Shown here one piece after another: positions 54,301 to 62,856 of a stretch of 64,000 bases of DNA. Both the position numbers and the translations under genes were made by a program. The notes beneath the pieces were generated by a model, which had not been told where the DNA came from, did not search any database, and was given only the letters and a program-made list of their open reading frames with translations. Origin of the DNA: an uncultured Alistipes sp. (lineage in GTDB: Bacteria > Bacteroidota > Bacteroidia > Bacteroidales > Rikenellaceae); assembly GCA_944321945.1 (NCBI GenBank), contig CALUNE010000003.1, positions 210,612-274,611 of the forward strand, given 5' to 3'. The stretch's first letter is position 1. Every line of letters starts with the position of its first letter.

Positions 54301-56139
54301 TCGGCACCGCCCGTCGACGGACGGCTGGGAGCCGATCTGGCGCTGGAACTGGGCCTCGACACGCTGGCTCTGCAGGGCGAAGTTTCGATCGGCGAGCTGA
54401 CTTACGACCGGCAGCGTTTCGGAGACATCGCCCTGAGGGCCCGCTACAGGCAGGGCGCCGCACAGCAGGCCGAAGCCCGCCTGAGGCTCGACTCGCTCGA
54501 AGTCCTCGCAGCGCAGGCTTCGTACGACAAGCAGGCGGCAAATCCGCTCGATGCCCGTGTGGAGATCCCCGGACTGCCGTTGCAGCGGCTCAATGTCTTC
54601 CTCCCGGAGGAGATGCTCCGCCTGTCGGGGATGCTCACGGCCAGGATCCTCGCCTCGGGATCGACCGAACGGCCCCGCCTCGACGGAGCGCTGCGTCTGG
54701 CCGGGACCGAACTCCGCGTACCGATGATCGGCACGTCGTTCCGCATGGCCGAGGATACGATCCGCATCGACCAAAGCCGCATCGGATTCGACCGCTACGC
54801 CATCCTCGCCCCGAACCGGCAGCCGCTGACCATCGACGGAGCGGTCGATCTGACCGACCCGCAGCGCATGACGGCCGATCTGCGGCTGAAGGCCGCCGAC
54901 TTCCAGTTCGTAAACGTCCCCCGCAAGGAGCGAACCACCGTCTACGGTCAGGCCTATCTCGATCTGAACACCTCGGTACGGGGTCCGGTCGATGCACTGG
55001 CCGTGCGCGGAAACGTCGCCCTGCTCGGCGGTACGGACATCAACTACGTCATGCAAAGCTCCCCGCTCGAGGTCAAACAGCAGTCGCAGAACGTCGTGCA
55101 GTTCGTCTCGTTCGCCGAGATCGACAACCGCGAAGCCTTCGAGGAGCTGCCGCCCGTACGCATCGGCGGCATGGACATTGCCCTGAATGTCGACATCAGC
55201 AACGACGTCAAGGCTGCCGTCGACCTCTCGACCGACGGCAGCAACCGCATCGACCTGCGCGGCGGCGGAAACCTCTCCTACACGATGAATCCGCTGGGCG
55301 ACACGCGTCTCTCGGGCCGCTATCTGCTCACCGGAGGCACCGTCCGCTACAGTCCGCCGATCATCGCCCAAAAAGTCTTCACGATCCGCCCGGGCGGCTA
55401 TGTCGAGTGGCTGGGCGACGTGGCCGATCCGTCGTTCAACATCACCGCCGTCGAGAGCGTCCGCGCCAACGTCTCCTCCGACGGTCAGGATGCCCGCTCG
55501 GTGAACTTCAACATCGCGATCAATATCCGGAACTCGCTCAACGATCTGGAGATCAGCTTCGATCTGTCGGCTCCCGAGGACCTCACGATGCAGAACCAGC
55601 TCAACTCGCTCACGGCCGAACAACGCGCCAACCAGGCCATGAACCTGCTGATCTACAACACCTACACCGGCCCCGGAACCTCGGCCCGGGTCAGTGCCGA
55701 AAATCCGCTCAACACCTTCATCCAGAAGGAGCTGAACCAGTGGGCACAGAACAACCTCAAGGGGGTCGACCTCTCGTTCGGCATCGACTCCTACGGTCAG
55801 GACGACCCCAACGGCCAACGAACCGACTACTCCTACCGGCTGTCAAAGAACCTCTTCAGCAACCGCATCCGCGCCGTCATCGGCGGCAAGTTCAGCACCG
55901 ATGCCGACCCCACACAGAACCTCAAGGAGAACCTCATCGACGATATCTCGATCGAATACATGCTCGACAAACGCGACAACATGTACATCAAGGTCTTCCG
56001 CCACACGGGCTACGAAAGCATCCTCGAGGGCGAAATCACCGAAACCGGCGTCGGATTCGTCATCCGCAAGCGGATCTCGCGGCTGGGCGATCTCTTCCGT
56101 TCGTCGAAGCCCCGCACTCAAAAAACCGAACAGCCATGA
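51352..56139 (+). CDS. tamB: Translocation and assembly module protein TamB
   Basis: A very large envelope protein of 1595 residues from GTG 51352. An N-terminal anchor helix (RILAAAGVFVCLCIGLLYVPG) is followed by a long series of beta-strand repeats and then the C-terminal TamB (DUF490) domain at about residues 1200-1530, for example YLDLNTSVRGPVDALAVRGNVALLGGTDINYVM and ENPLNTFIQKELNQWAQNNLKGVDLSFGIDSYGQ. TamB-type proteins bridge inner and outer membranes and are linked to lipid transport and barrel assembly. Starts at 51313 (TTG) or 51325 (GTG) are alternatives, but the first lies in a terminator T-tract. Its stop overlaps the tamL start (ATGA). Confidence 0.93.
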   Translation: MRKILAYTFRILAAAGVFVCLCIGLLYVPGVQDFACRKAVGPISRALGMELSVGKLRLGFPLRLAIEEIRLTEGADTLVDCGEVRLEVDPWPLIRREAMIREFGLEQLKVHYRDTVTGFEMRVKAAELGIAPVRARLRQEELLVGRIRLDGASVRLRSGMAPSAEEPDTSARTGWRISVEELALHDTQFGMTSAADNSELAVNLDEGLVGECRIALDSQQVNVASLILTRGNYLYLTASKPSGSTANESQSATGAPDSLHSGTKAADKAVAGETENDEASAADTSLPWTVRVGRLAMNDNRLTYGEAGHHPAAGFDPLGIRLTELQLAVDSLYNRGGDVALQLRQLAFAERCGVRVEQSRGRFSMDAAGISLTGFELATADSRISARVTAGSGILQLEPTTPLTADMQADVAVNDARKLFPTLPAALLNRRIGVDLTADGTLEDLNPIGLRISSPGHLQLDVNGRARQLLDPERLTASARFRGDLRRGAFLVQLLPDTALRRRVTLPRRISLEGSASAAAGNYALRSELTAGASRAEAGRITVDGRFETKPQRYDAAIRCDSFPLGSFLPKDSLGRLDLQLLAHGRGFDPYDAATQGSVRLEVDRAEYAGHDFGGLGLEADLADQQLTGRIEDRDSALRLALGIEGRLTPERQQARLAGRVGWFDLTALGLVREPIGGLFDLEAEASATREKSYAARIALDSIRIRNSTGTDWIRPTSLSFETDTAATKAELQSGDLRLVFFSPAALDTLRTALPRTIEELNRQIRAQRLDMDSLKPRLPDFGLQLTAGPNNILNNYLRTQRAAFRRLEMRGANCDTLPLAIGMQIEGLTTGGIHIDTVGVSLRQQGARMHYALRMANAPGNLDHVAAAGLYGDAGGNTASINLYQRDRSGREGLRSRIDAMWNDSLVRLSLGPDPQFGFEPWTVNPGNYLVYRFDRRLAADLDLTRGEQRFAIHTLPEESPLEGIRLGMDGLGIGSMLELLPSAPPVDGRLGADLALELGLDTLALQGEVSIGELTYDRQRFGDIALRARYRQGAAQQAEARLRLDSLEVLAAQASYDKQAANPLDARVEIPGLPLQRLNVFLPEEMLRLSGMLTARILASGSTERPRLDGALRLAGTELRVPMIGTSFRMAEDTIRIDQSRIGFDRYAILAPNRQPLTIDGAVDLTDPQRMTADLRLKAADFQFVNVPRKERTTVYGQAYLDLNTSVRGPVDALAVRGNVALLGGTDINYVMQSSPLEVKQQSQNVVQFVSFAEIDNREAFEELPPVRIGGMDIALNVDISNDVKAAVDLSTDGSNRIDLRGGGNLSYTMNPLGDTRLSGRYLLTGGTVRYSPPIIAQKVFTIRPGGYVEWLGDVADPSFNITAVESVRANVSSDGQDARSVNFNIAINIRNSLNDLEISFDLSAPEDLTMQNQLNSLTAEQRANQAMNLLIYNTYTGPGTSARVSAENPLNTFIQKELNQWAQNNLKGVDLSFGIDSYGQDDPNGQRTDYSYRLSKNLFSNRIRAVIGGKFSTDADPTQNLKENLIDDISIEYMLDKRDNMYIKVFRHTGYESILEGEITETGVGFVIRKRISRLGDLFRSSKPRTQKTEQP

Positions 56140-58445
56140 TGACCTCTCTCCGAAAAACCATGCTGACGGTGGCCGGCCTGCTCCTCGTGACGGCCTGCTC
56201 CACCACGCGCCGCATCCCTCAGGGCGAGGTCCTCTACACGGGGGTCAAACACCTGCGCGTAAGGCCCGATTCGGGGGTCATCGTCTCGGCCGCCGCCGAG
56301 GATGCCGCCCGCGAGCCCCTCTCCGTGGCTCCGAACAACCCGCTCTATGCCCCCTACCTGCGCACGCCTCTGCCCATCGGGCTCTGGGCCTGGAACTACT
56401 GCTACACGCCCCGAGAAAAGGGCTTCAAATACTGGTTCTACCGCCGTCTGGCCAAAGAGCCCGTCCTCCTCTCGAAGGTACAGCCCGGATTGCGCACCCG
56501 CGTGGCCGAGCAGGCGCTCGAAAACTTCGGATACTTCGGATCCCGCGTCACCGACTCGCTCCTTCCGCGCAAAAAGGGACGCAAGGCCAAAGTCGACTAC
56601 ACGATCCGCATCGCCCCGCCCTGGCACTACGGACGCATCGCCTATCCACAGGCCGACAGCACGATGCAACCGCTCGTCGACAGCCTCGAAGCCACCTCGC
56701 TGCTCCGCCCCGGCGCCCAGTACAACCTCGACACACTCACCGCCGAACGGCAGCGCATCACCACGTCGCTGCGCGCCAACGGCTACTACTACTTCCGTCC
56801 CGAATACCTCGAATACCTGGCCGACACGACCCTCCAGCCACGGCACGTCGCCCTGCGTCTGGGCCTCAAGCCCAATCTCCCGCAGGCAGTGCTCAAACCC
56901 TATCGCGTGGGCGAGGTCACCGTCCGGCTGCACAACCTCCGCCCGGGTCCCGCCGACACGCTCCGGCTCCGCAACGCCACGGTGATCACCCAACGACCGA
57001 TGAAGGTCCGCCCCCGCGTGCTGGACCGTGCGCTGACGCTCCGCTCGGGCGAACTCTTCACCGTCGAGGCCCAGAACCACACCCAGACCGAACTCAACAA
57101 ACTCGGCATCTTCCGCTCGGTGAACCTCTCCGTCACACCGCTCGATTCGCTGCGCGGCGAGGATTCGCTCAACGTCGCCATCGACGCCCGGATGGACTAC
57201 CCGCTCGAGGTGGCCCTCGAAACCGACGTCACCTCCAAATCGAACAGCTTCCTCGGTCCGGGTCTCACGCTCAAACTGAGCCACAACAACCTCTTCCGCG
57301 GCGGCGAAGTCCTCGACGTCAAGCTCAACGGCGCGTACGAATGGCAGACCGGCAACAAGAACTCCGGCGGACGCTCCTCGCGGCTCAACTCCTATGAACT
57401 GGGTCTCAACACGTCGCTCAACCTGCCGCGGCTGCTGCTGCCCGTACGTTGGGTTAACCGGTTGAGCCATCCGGGCAGCACGGCCTTCCAGCTGGGCGTC
57501 GATCTGATGAACCGCCCGCAGTTCTTCCATCTGATCGCCTTCAGCGGTTCGGCCGGCTACCGCTTCCAGACCTCCGACTTCTCCCACCACGACCTCACGG
57601 TCTTCCGCCTGACCTACAACCGGCTGCTCCATACGACCGCCAGTTTCGACCAGACCATGGAGGAGAACCCCTCGATCGCCATGAGCTTCCGCAACCAGTT
57701 CGTCCCCTCGATCGGCTACACCTACACCTTCGACAAGAGCTACGGCGCAACAGGCAATCGCCGCTTCTACTGGCAGAACAGCGTCACCTCGGCCGGAAAT
57801 CTGCTCTCGGCCATCCTTCGGGCCGCCGGGGAGCGTCACCCCCAGCTGCTCTTCGGCAATCAGTTCTCGCAGTTCGTCAAGGAGGTCAGCGAAGTGAAGT
57901 TCTATCACCGCATCGGGCAGCGCAACAACTGGCTGGCGACACGGCTGATTGTCGGCGTGGGATACGCCTACGGAAACTCCGAGGTGATGCCCTACAGCGA
58001 ACAGTTCTACATCGGCGGCGCCAACAGCATCCGTGCCTTCACCGTCCGTTCGATCGGCCCGGGAAGCTATCGCCCGCCCGCCGACGACAGCGACGGATAC
58101 CTCGATCAGACGGGCGACTTCAAGCTCGAGGCCAACGTCGAATTCCGATTCGGCATCCTGGGCCGTCTCAACGGCGCCGTCTTCCTCGACGCCGGCAATG
58201 TCTGGCTGCTGAAAGAGGATCCCAACCGTCCGGGTGCCGCTCTCAACTGGAATTCGTTCCCGCGCGACATCGCTCTCGGAACCGGATTCGGACTGCGCTA
58301 CGACATCAGCTATCTGGTCATCCGCGCCGACCTCGGAATCGGGCTCCATACCCCCTATCCGAACCCCGACAAGCGCGGCTACTACAACATCTCCAGCTTC
58401 AAGGACGGGTTGGGATTCCATCTGGCCATCGGCTACCCCTTCTGA
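56136..58445 (+). CDS. tamL: TamA-like surface-antigen lipoprotein (TamL)
   Basis: A 769-residue lipoprotein: lipobox VTACS near residue 20, then STTRRIPQGEVLYTGVKHLRV. Residues about 30-330 are POTRA-like (YRVGEVTVRLHNL, AQNHTQTELNKLGIFRSVNLSV) and the rest is an Omp85 barrel with GLTLKLSHNNLFRGGEVLDVKL, SEQFYIGGANSIRAF (the GGxxxxRGF-type element of strand 12 loop) and the terminal GFHLAIGYPF. Gram-negative TamA is not lipidated; a lipidated TamA paired with TamB is the Bacteroidota form known as TamL, from memory. The ATGA overlap with tamB ties the two together. Confidence 0.92.
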   Translation: MMTSLRKTMLTVAGLLLVTACSTTRRIPQGEVLYTGVKHLRVRPDSGVIVSAAAEDAAREPLSVAPNNPLYAPYLRTPLPIGLWAWNYCYTPREKGFKYWFYRRLAKEPVLLSKVQPGLRTRVAEQALENFGYFGSRVTDSLLPRKKGRKAKVDYTIRIAPPWHYGRIAYPQADSTMQPLVDSLEATSLLRPGAQYNLDTLTAERQRITTSLRANGYYYFRPEYLEYLADTTLQPRHVALRLGLKPNLPQAVLKPYRVGEVTVRLHNLRPGPADTLRLRNATVITQRPMKVRPRVLDRALTLRSGELFTVEAQNHTQTELNKLGIFRSVNLSVTPLDSLRGEDSLNVAIDARMDYPLEVALETDVTSKSNSFLGPGLTLKLSHNNLFRGGEVLDVKLNGAYEWQTGNKNSGGRSSRLNSYELGLNTSLNLPRLLLPVRWVNRLSHPGSTAFQLGVDLMNRPQFFHLIAFSGSAGYRFQTSDFSHHDLTVFRLTYNRLLHTTASFDQTMEENPSIAMSFRNQFVPSIGYTYTFDKSYGATGNRRFYWQNSVTSAGNLLSAILRAAGERHPQLLFGNQFSQFVKEVSEVKFYHRIGQRNNWLATRLIVGVGYAYGNSEVMPYSEQFYIGGANSIRAFTVRSIGPGSYRPPADDSDGYLDQTGDFKLEANVEFRFGILGRLNGAVFLDAGNVWLLKEDPNRPGAALNWNSFPRDIALGTGFGLRYDISYLVIRADLGIGLHTPYPNPDKRGYYNISSFKDGLGFHLAIGYPF

Positions 58446-58543
58446 GGCAAAAGCGCAGACCGCTCTGCCCCGGAAAGGGACCTTGCGCCCCCCGGAGAGT
58501 CAAAAGAGAACCAATCAGAAACAGGAAAACCGAAAGGGCCGGA

Positions 58544-60922
58544 TCAGAACGGATAGCCCACGCCGAAATTCAGCGCCGTATTCTTCCACTTGAAGTTGTG
58601 GATCCACCGCTCGCCCGCCGGATTGTTCGGGTTGTGCAGCTGGATACCCCAGTCGAGACGCAGCACCGCAAACTTGATGTCGAAACGCAGTCCGAGACCC
58701 GTATTGAATCCCAGCTGACGGTAGAAACGGTCGAAATGGAAGACCGCCTCGTCCGAATACTCGGCCGGATTCTGACGGATATACCAGATATTGCCCAGAT
58801 CGAAGAACGTCGCGCCGTGGATCATGCCCCAGATCGGGAACCGCAACTCCAGGTTGGCCTCCAGTTTTACGTCGCCCGTCTGCACCGGATAATCGTTGTG
58901 CGGATCGGGGACCGAACCCTGACCGAGCGTCCGCGGCGTCCAGCCCCGCATGCCGTTGCTGCCGCCGCAGTAGAACTGCCGGTCGAACGGCACCGACTGC
59001 GAGTTGCCATAGGCCATGGCCACTCCGCCATACAGGTGTCCGACCAGTGCCGTCACGTCGCCCAGCATGATCTTGCGGCTCACGCTCAGGTCCGTACGGA
59101 AATACTGTGAATACTGGATTCCGAAGATCGTGTAGTAGTCCTTGCCGGCTGCCGGCGCAAAGAAAGCGTGCTCGACGGCATCGATCAGGTTGCCCGCCGT
59201 CTCGGCATTGAAGCGGATCGTCGTGGCATTGCCCCCGAAATTCTTCCGCTGGTTGTTGTAGCTGTAACCGAACGACAGTCCGCCGATGAACTGCGTCTGG
59301 AAACTGTTGATCAGATACTTGTTCTGCGTACTGCCCAGAAAGGCCGGATCCACCGGACGCGTCATGTCGATCACGTTGATGTCGATCGGCCGCAGCGAAA
59401 AGCTCGAATAGCGGTTGTTCGTCCACGAATAGGTCAGCCCCGCACTCGAAAGCGTCCGCGCATAGTAGGGCCGGTCCTGGAAATTGACGGACAGTTCGAT
59501 CTTCGTCCGCGGCTGGTTCACGTTGTGGAACCGCCGCATGTGCCACGGCGCCAGAAACCGCGGGAACGTCAGTCCCGCCGTGACACCGAACTCCGTGGCG
59601 CGCTTCCGAAGCGCATCCGGAGCCTTCATGAACTCGTACCCCGCCGCAAACGACACGTCGAACGATTCCGCACCCCGGAAGATGTTCCGGTTCTGGTAAC
59701 CCACCGTCGCCTTCAGGCCGTAGAAACTCGACGTCGTACTCCCCTCCAGATCGACCTTGACACTCTGACGCAACGTCGGCGTGCAGAGTATGTTACACGT
59801 CAGGTAGCCCTCACGCGTATAGAGAGCCCGGGTCGAATCGGCCGTAGCTCCGATAAACGAAACGTAGTTCGTCGAATCGGCCGACAGCGGCTGCTCCTCG
59901 AAGGCAATGCGCGTGCTCTTGAAATAGCCCAGCGACATCAGATCCGCATAGGCCCGGTTCACGCGTGACGAATTGTAAATGTAGTTCGGGTAGAGCGGCA
60001 CCGACTGCCGCAGAACCCGTGGTCGAAGGCTCGGACGCTTCTCATAGACGATGTTCAGTCCCCGGTAGTAGAGCGTGTCGAGACGCTCGAGAAGCGTCGT
60101 GTCATTGCGGATCTCCGTCGGGTCGTAATCCGGAAAGATGTTGATCCGATCGATGCGGTAGACCAGGTTGTTGTCCATGACGGCCTTGCCGCGCGCGTCA
60201 TACCCCGACAGATACTGTTTGAGAACCACCTGCAGATCCACCTCGCGGTTGCCGCCCAGCGTATCGGCCAGGTAGAGGATGTTGTTGACCGAAAAGTTGT
60301 AGTAGCCCCGGTCGCGGAGATAGGAGGTGATGCGTTCGCGCTCGGCGTCCAGCACCGTGACATCGTAGATCGCCCCCCGTCGCAGCAGCGTGTGGATCGT
60401 ATCGGGCAGTACGATCTGCTCAAGAAACTGGTCATGGAACGTATACGAAATCGAATCGATGCGGTAGGGAGCTCCCTGACGGGTCGTATAGATCACCGTG
60501 GCCCGTTTGCGGCGCGACGTCGTGTCGATGCGGTACGTGGCCTGCGAATTGAAGAAACCCTTCGAATCCATGTAGACCTTCAGATTCTCGGCGCTCTTCC
60601 GCGCAAGGCTCACGTCGAGCAGTTCGGGGGCTTCGCCGATCTTGCGTTTCCACTCGTTCCAGCGATTCTCCTTCGCGGGATCGGCCTGCTCGTAGAGCCA
60701 CACGTAGAAATTGGTCCCCAGAAAACGTTTGTTGGGGCTCTGACGAATATACTTCTCCAGCTCGGAGGAGAGAATGCGCTCCTTACGGGGGGTCGACCGG
60801 TCGTCCTCGATACGGACCTTCTGCAGGAAGTAACTTCCCTCGGGAATGTGCCGCGTGACGCTGCAGGCCGAGCACAGCATGCCCAGCAACGCAGTCAACC
60901 CCATCCGGCACACCCGTCGCAC
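58544..60922 (-). CDS. Second TamA/Omp85-like lipoprotein
   Basis: A 792-residue lipoprotein with lipobox LCSAC and a start CSVTRHIPEGSYFLQKV that parallels TamL. It has POTRA-like repeats (RIDRINIFPDYDPTEIRN, YNSSRVNRAYADLMSLGYFKSTRIAF), an Omp85 barrel with VGYQNRNIFRGAESFDVSF, the strand motif FYCGGSNGMRGWTPR and the terminal LNFGVGYPF. It is a clear paralogue of TamL in architecture and ending, but it lies on the opposite strand, converging 98 nt away, and has no tamB-like partner of its own in the window. A shorter start at 60904 is possible. It is co-transcribed with the nitroreductase gene (6 nt gap). Function unknown. Confidence 0.9.
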   Translation of the reverse strand: MRRVCRMGLTALLGMLCSACSVTRHIPEGSYFLQKVRIEDDRSTPRKERILSSELEKYIRQSPNKRFLGTNFYVWLYEQADPAKENRWNEWKRKIGEAPELLDVSLARKSAENLKVYMDSKGFFNSQATYRIDTTSRRKRATVIYTTRQGAPYRIDSISYTFHDQFLEQIVLPDTIHTLLRRGAIYDVTVLDAERERITSYLRDRGYYNFSVNNILYLADTLGGNREVDLQVVLKQYLSGYDARGKAVMDNNLVYRIDRINIFPDYDPTEIRNDTTLLERLDTLYYRGLNIVYEKRPSLRPRVLRQSVPLYPNYIYNSSRVNRAYADLMSLGYFKSTRIAFEEQPLSADSTNYVSFIGATADSTRALYTREGYLTCNILCTPTLRQSVKVDLEGSTTSSFYGLKATVGYQNRNIFRGAESFDVSFAAGYEFMKAPDALRKRATEFGVTAGLTFPRFLAPWHMRRFHNVNQPRTKIELSVNFQDRPYYARTLSSAGLTYSWTNNRYSSFSLRPIDINVIDMTRPVDPAFLGSTQNKYLINSFQTQFIGGLSFGYSYNNQRKNFGGNATTIRFNAETAGNLIDAVEHAFFAPAAGKDYYTIFGIQYSQYFRTDLSVSRKIMLGDVTALVGHLYGGVAMAYGNSQSVPFDRQFYCGGSNGMRGWTPRTLGQGSVPDPHNDYPVQTGDVKLEANLELRFPIWGMIHGATFFDLGNIWYIRQNPAEYSDEAVFHFDRFYRQLGFNTGLGLRFDIKFAVLRLDWGIQLHNPNNPAGERWIHNFKWKNTALNFGVGYPF

Positions 60923-60928
60923 GTCCGA

Positions 60929-61678
60929 TCAGTGGTTGTTGAAGAATCCCTTCTCGCGCAGCAGCGCCAGGTACGACTCCGAAATGGCCAGATTGTCCTT
61001 GCGCACGTAGCGGCGTTCGGTGAAGATCCGGGCCAAATTCGGCAGTCCGTTCTCCTCGAGCAGCCGCTTGGTGAGCTCCGACTCCTCGCGTTCGGCCCAC
61101 AGTTCGTCGATCTCGGCCGACGTGTAGTCCGTATATTTCTCGTTGTGGACGACGGCCTCGAGCGGCAGGCGGTCGGTCAGTTCGGGCGATTCGTCCGGAT
61201 AGCCCACCACCACCGTCGTCAGGGGTACAACCCCCTTGGGAAGCTCCAGAATACGCGAAATCTCGCCGGCCGTATAGATCGTCGTGCCGAGGATGCAGAT
61301 GCCCAGTCCGTGCAGTTCGGCCTCCACGCAGAAGTTCTGCGTCGCCAGCAGCGCATCGGTCGAGGCGTTCAGAAACCAGGCGAAGTTGTCATAGGCCGGA
61401 TCGGCATCGCGCTGTTCGCACCACATGCTGAAACGGTGGATATCGGCGCAGACCGTAATCAGACACGGCGCCTGGGTCACCATCGGCTGATTGAAGTGGC
61501 ACGGTGCAAGCTGCTCGCGCAAGGCCCGGTCGCGGGTGACGACCAGCGAATAGAGCTGCATGTTGCCGCAGGTCGAGGCCCGTGTGGCAGCCTCGAGGCA
61601 GTCGCGCAACACCTCCGGAGGAATGGGTGTCGGACGGAATTTTCGGATGGAACGATGCTTGAACAGCACGCTTTTCAT
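60929..61678 (-). CDS. Nitroreductase-family flavoprotein
   Basis: A 249-residue protein of the nitroreductase superfamily (FMN-dependent NAD(P)H oxidoreductase). Signatures: KHRSIRKFRPTPIPPEVL at the start, the flavin-binding region ATQNFCVEAELHGLGICILGTTIY and the later LPKGVVPLTTVVVGYPDESP. It resembles the NfsA/Frp-like group by length. Substrate unknown. It precedes the second TamA-like gene by 6 nt, so both are on one transcript, although a shared function is not evident. Confidence 0.93.
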   Translation of the reverse strand: MKSVLFKHRSIRKFRPTPIPPEVLRDCLEAATRASTCGNMQLYSLVVTRDRALREQLAPCHFNQPMVTQAPCLITVCADIHRFSMWCEQRDADPAYDNFAWFLNASTDALLATQNFCVEAELHGLGICILGTTIYTAGEISRILELPKGVVPLTTVVVGYPDESPELTDRLPLEAVVHNEKYTDYTSAEIDELWAEREESELTKRLLEENGLPNLARIFTERRYVRKDNLAISESYLALLREKGFFNNH

Positions 61679-61754
61679 AGTCGGATGGATTAAATGACTT
61701 CTCTTTCAACAAAAACGTTCGCCCGCATCGACAATTCGGGGGCGATATTTTTCA

Positions 61755-61762
61755 CAAAAGTA
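61755..61762 (-). promoter_or_regulatory. Candidate -7 box for the nitroreductase operon
   Basis: TACTTTTG on the minus strand matches TAnnTTTG, 76 nt before the ATG at 61678, divergent from the dapF box. No -33 element was found. Confidence 0.45.
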
Positions 61763-61784
61763 GCAAAACTTTTAGAAGTTTTAC

Positions 61785-61792
61785 TATTTTTG
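61785..61792 (+). promoter_or_regulatory. Bacteroidota -7 box for dapF
   Basis: TATTTTTG matches TAnnTTTG, 22 nt before the GTG start of dapF. Confidence 0.6.
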
Positions 61793-61814
61793 TCTGTGAG
61801 AAACCTTCGAAGAG

Positions 61815-62621
61815 GTGCTGACGAAATTTGCCAAATACGAAGGAGCCGGCAACGACTTCATCCTGATCGACAACCGGGAGGAGATTTTCACCCCCCGACC
61901 GGAGTTGATCGCCCGGCTGTGCGACCGTCACTTCGGAATCGGCGCCGACGGACTGATGACCCTCGCCCGCAATGCCGAGATCGACTGCTCGATGCGTTAC
62001 TACAACGCCGACGGCTCCGAAGGCGAAATGTGCGGCAACGGAGCCCGCTGCTTCACGCTCTTCGCCGAACACCTCGGAATCGGCGGCGAAACCAAGTTCT
62101 TCGATGCCGCCGACGGGCTGCACACCGCCCGGATCCACCGTACGAAGGGCTTTACGGGCGAAATCGAACTCGGCATGATCGCCGTGCGCGAAATCCGCGA
62201 GGGCGACGGCTGGTGGTTCCTCAATACGGGCGTACCCCACTATGTGGAGTTCGTCGACGATCTCCGGACGGTCGATGTCGTCCGGCGCGGCCGCGAAATC
62301 CGATACGATACGGCCCGGTTCCCGCAAGGTACGAACGTCAATTTCGTGCAGATCACGGCCAATGGCGCCATCAGCGTGAGAACCTACGAACGCGGCGTCG
62401 AGGACGAAACCCTCGCCTGCGGAACCGGCGTGACGGCTGCCGCCATCGTCACCAACTATGCCCGTCAGCACGACACGCACCGCTACATCATCACGGTCCC
62501 CGGTGGCACACTTGCGGTACGGTTTTCGCATGAACCTCATACGCAGACCTATACGGACGTCCGACTGACAGGCCCCGCACGTCGGGTCTTCGGCGGGACG
62601 TTCGACAGTGAAAATTTCTAA
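61815..62621 (+). CDS. dapF: Diaminopimelate epimerase
   Basis: DapF converts LL- to meso-diaminopimelate for peptidoglycan and lysine. The 268-residue protein starts at a GTG codon at 61815; no ATG lies before the conserved KFAKYEGAGNDFILID. The two catalytic cysteines are visible: Cys73 in GEMCGNGARC and Cys202 in ETLACGTGVTAAA. Substrate-binding blocks RHFGIGADGLM and FPQGTNVNFVQ are present. It may head a transcript with the small acidic protein and the hydrolase. Confidence 0.96.
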   Translation: MLTKFAKYEGAGNDFILIDNREEIFTPRPELIARLCDRHFGIGADGLMTLARNAEIDCSMRYYNADGSEGEMCGNGARCFTLFAEHLGIGGETKFFDAADGLHTARIHRTKGFTGEIELGMIAVREIREGDGWWFLNTGVPHYVEFVDDLRTVDVVRRGREIRYDTARFPQGTNVNFVQITANGAISVRTYERGVEDETLACGTGVTAAAIVTNYARQHDTHRYIITVPGGTLAVRFSHEPHTQTYTDVRLTGPARRVFGGTFDSENF

Positions 62622-62645
62622 TTCCCAACCATTTCCATTCTACCC

Positions 62646-62843
62646 ATGAAAACTCAAAAGGGAATCCGCGAACACGACACGGATGAACTTCGCAAAGCCA
62701 AACGGCTCGAACCGATGCGCAAAAGCGGCAAGGAACGCCATACGCTCTACAGTCAGTTCGAGGAGGACGACGAAGATGACTACCGTTCCTATGCCAAGCG
62801 CGAATCCGCCCTCGATTACCTCGATGACGAGGAAGAGGAATAA
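62646..62843 (+). CDS. Small acidic conserved-looking hypothetical protein
   Basis: A 65-residue protein with no membrane segment or Cys. The first half is basic and helical ([20 protein letters not shown]); the second half is strongly acidic ([28 protein letters not shown]). Charge segregation suggests a disordered or nucleic-acid or protein-binding peptide. I do not recognise it. It has an ATG, lies 24 nt after dapF and 13 nt before the hydrolase, and stays in frame with no stop, so it is probably real. Confidence 0.7.
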   Translation: MKTQKGIREHDTDELRKAKRLEPMRKSGKERHTLYSQFEEDDEDDYRSYAKRESALDYLDDEEEE

Positions 62844-62856
62844 TTCTACTTTAGAG

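Noticed and set aside
54057-56135. An open upstream extension of the tamL frame
   Set aside because: It overlaps tamB in another frame, is Arg/Pro-rich, and the lipoprotein signal starts at the ATG at 56136.
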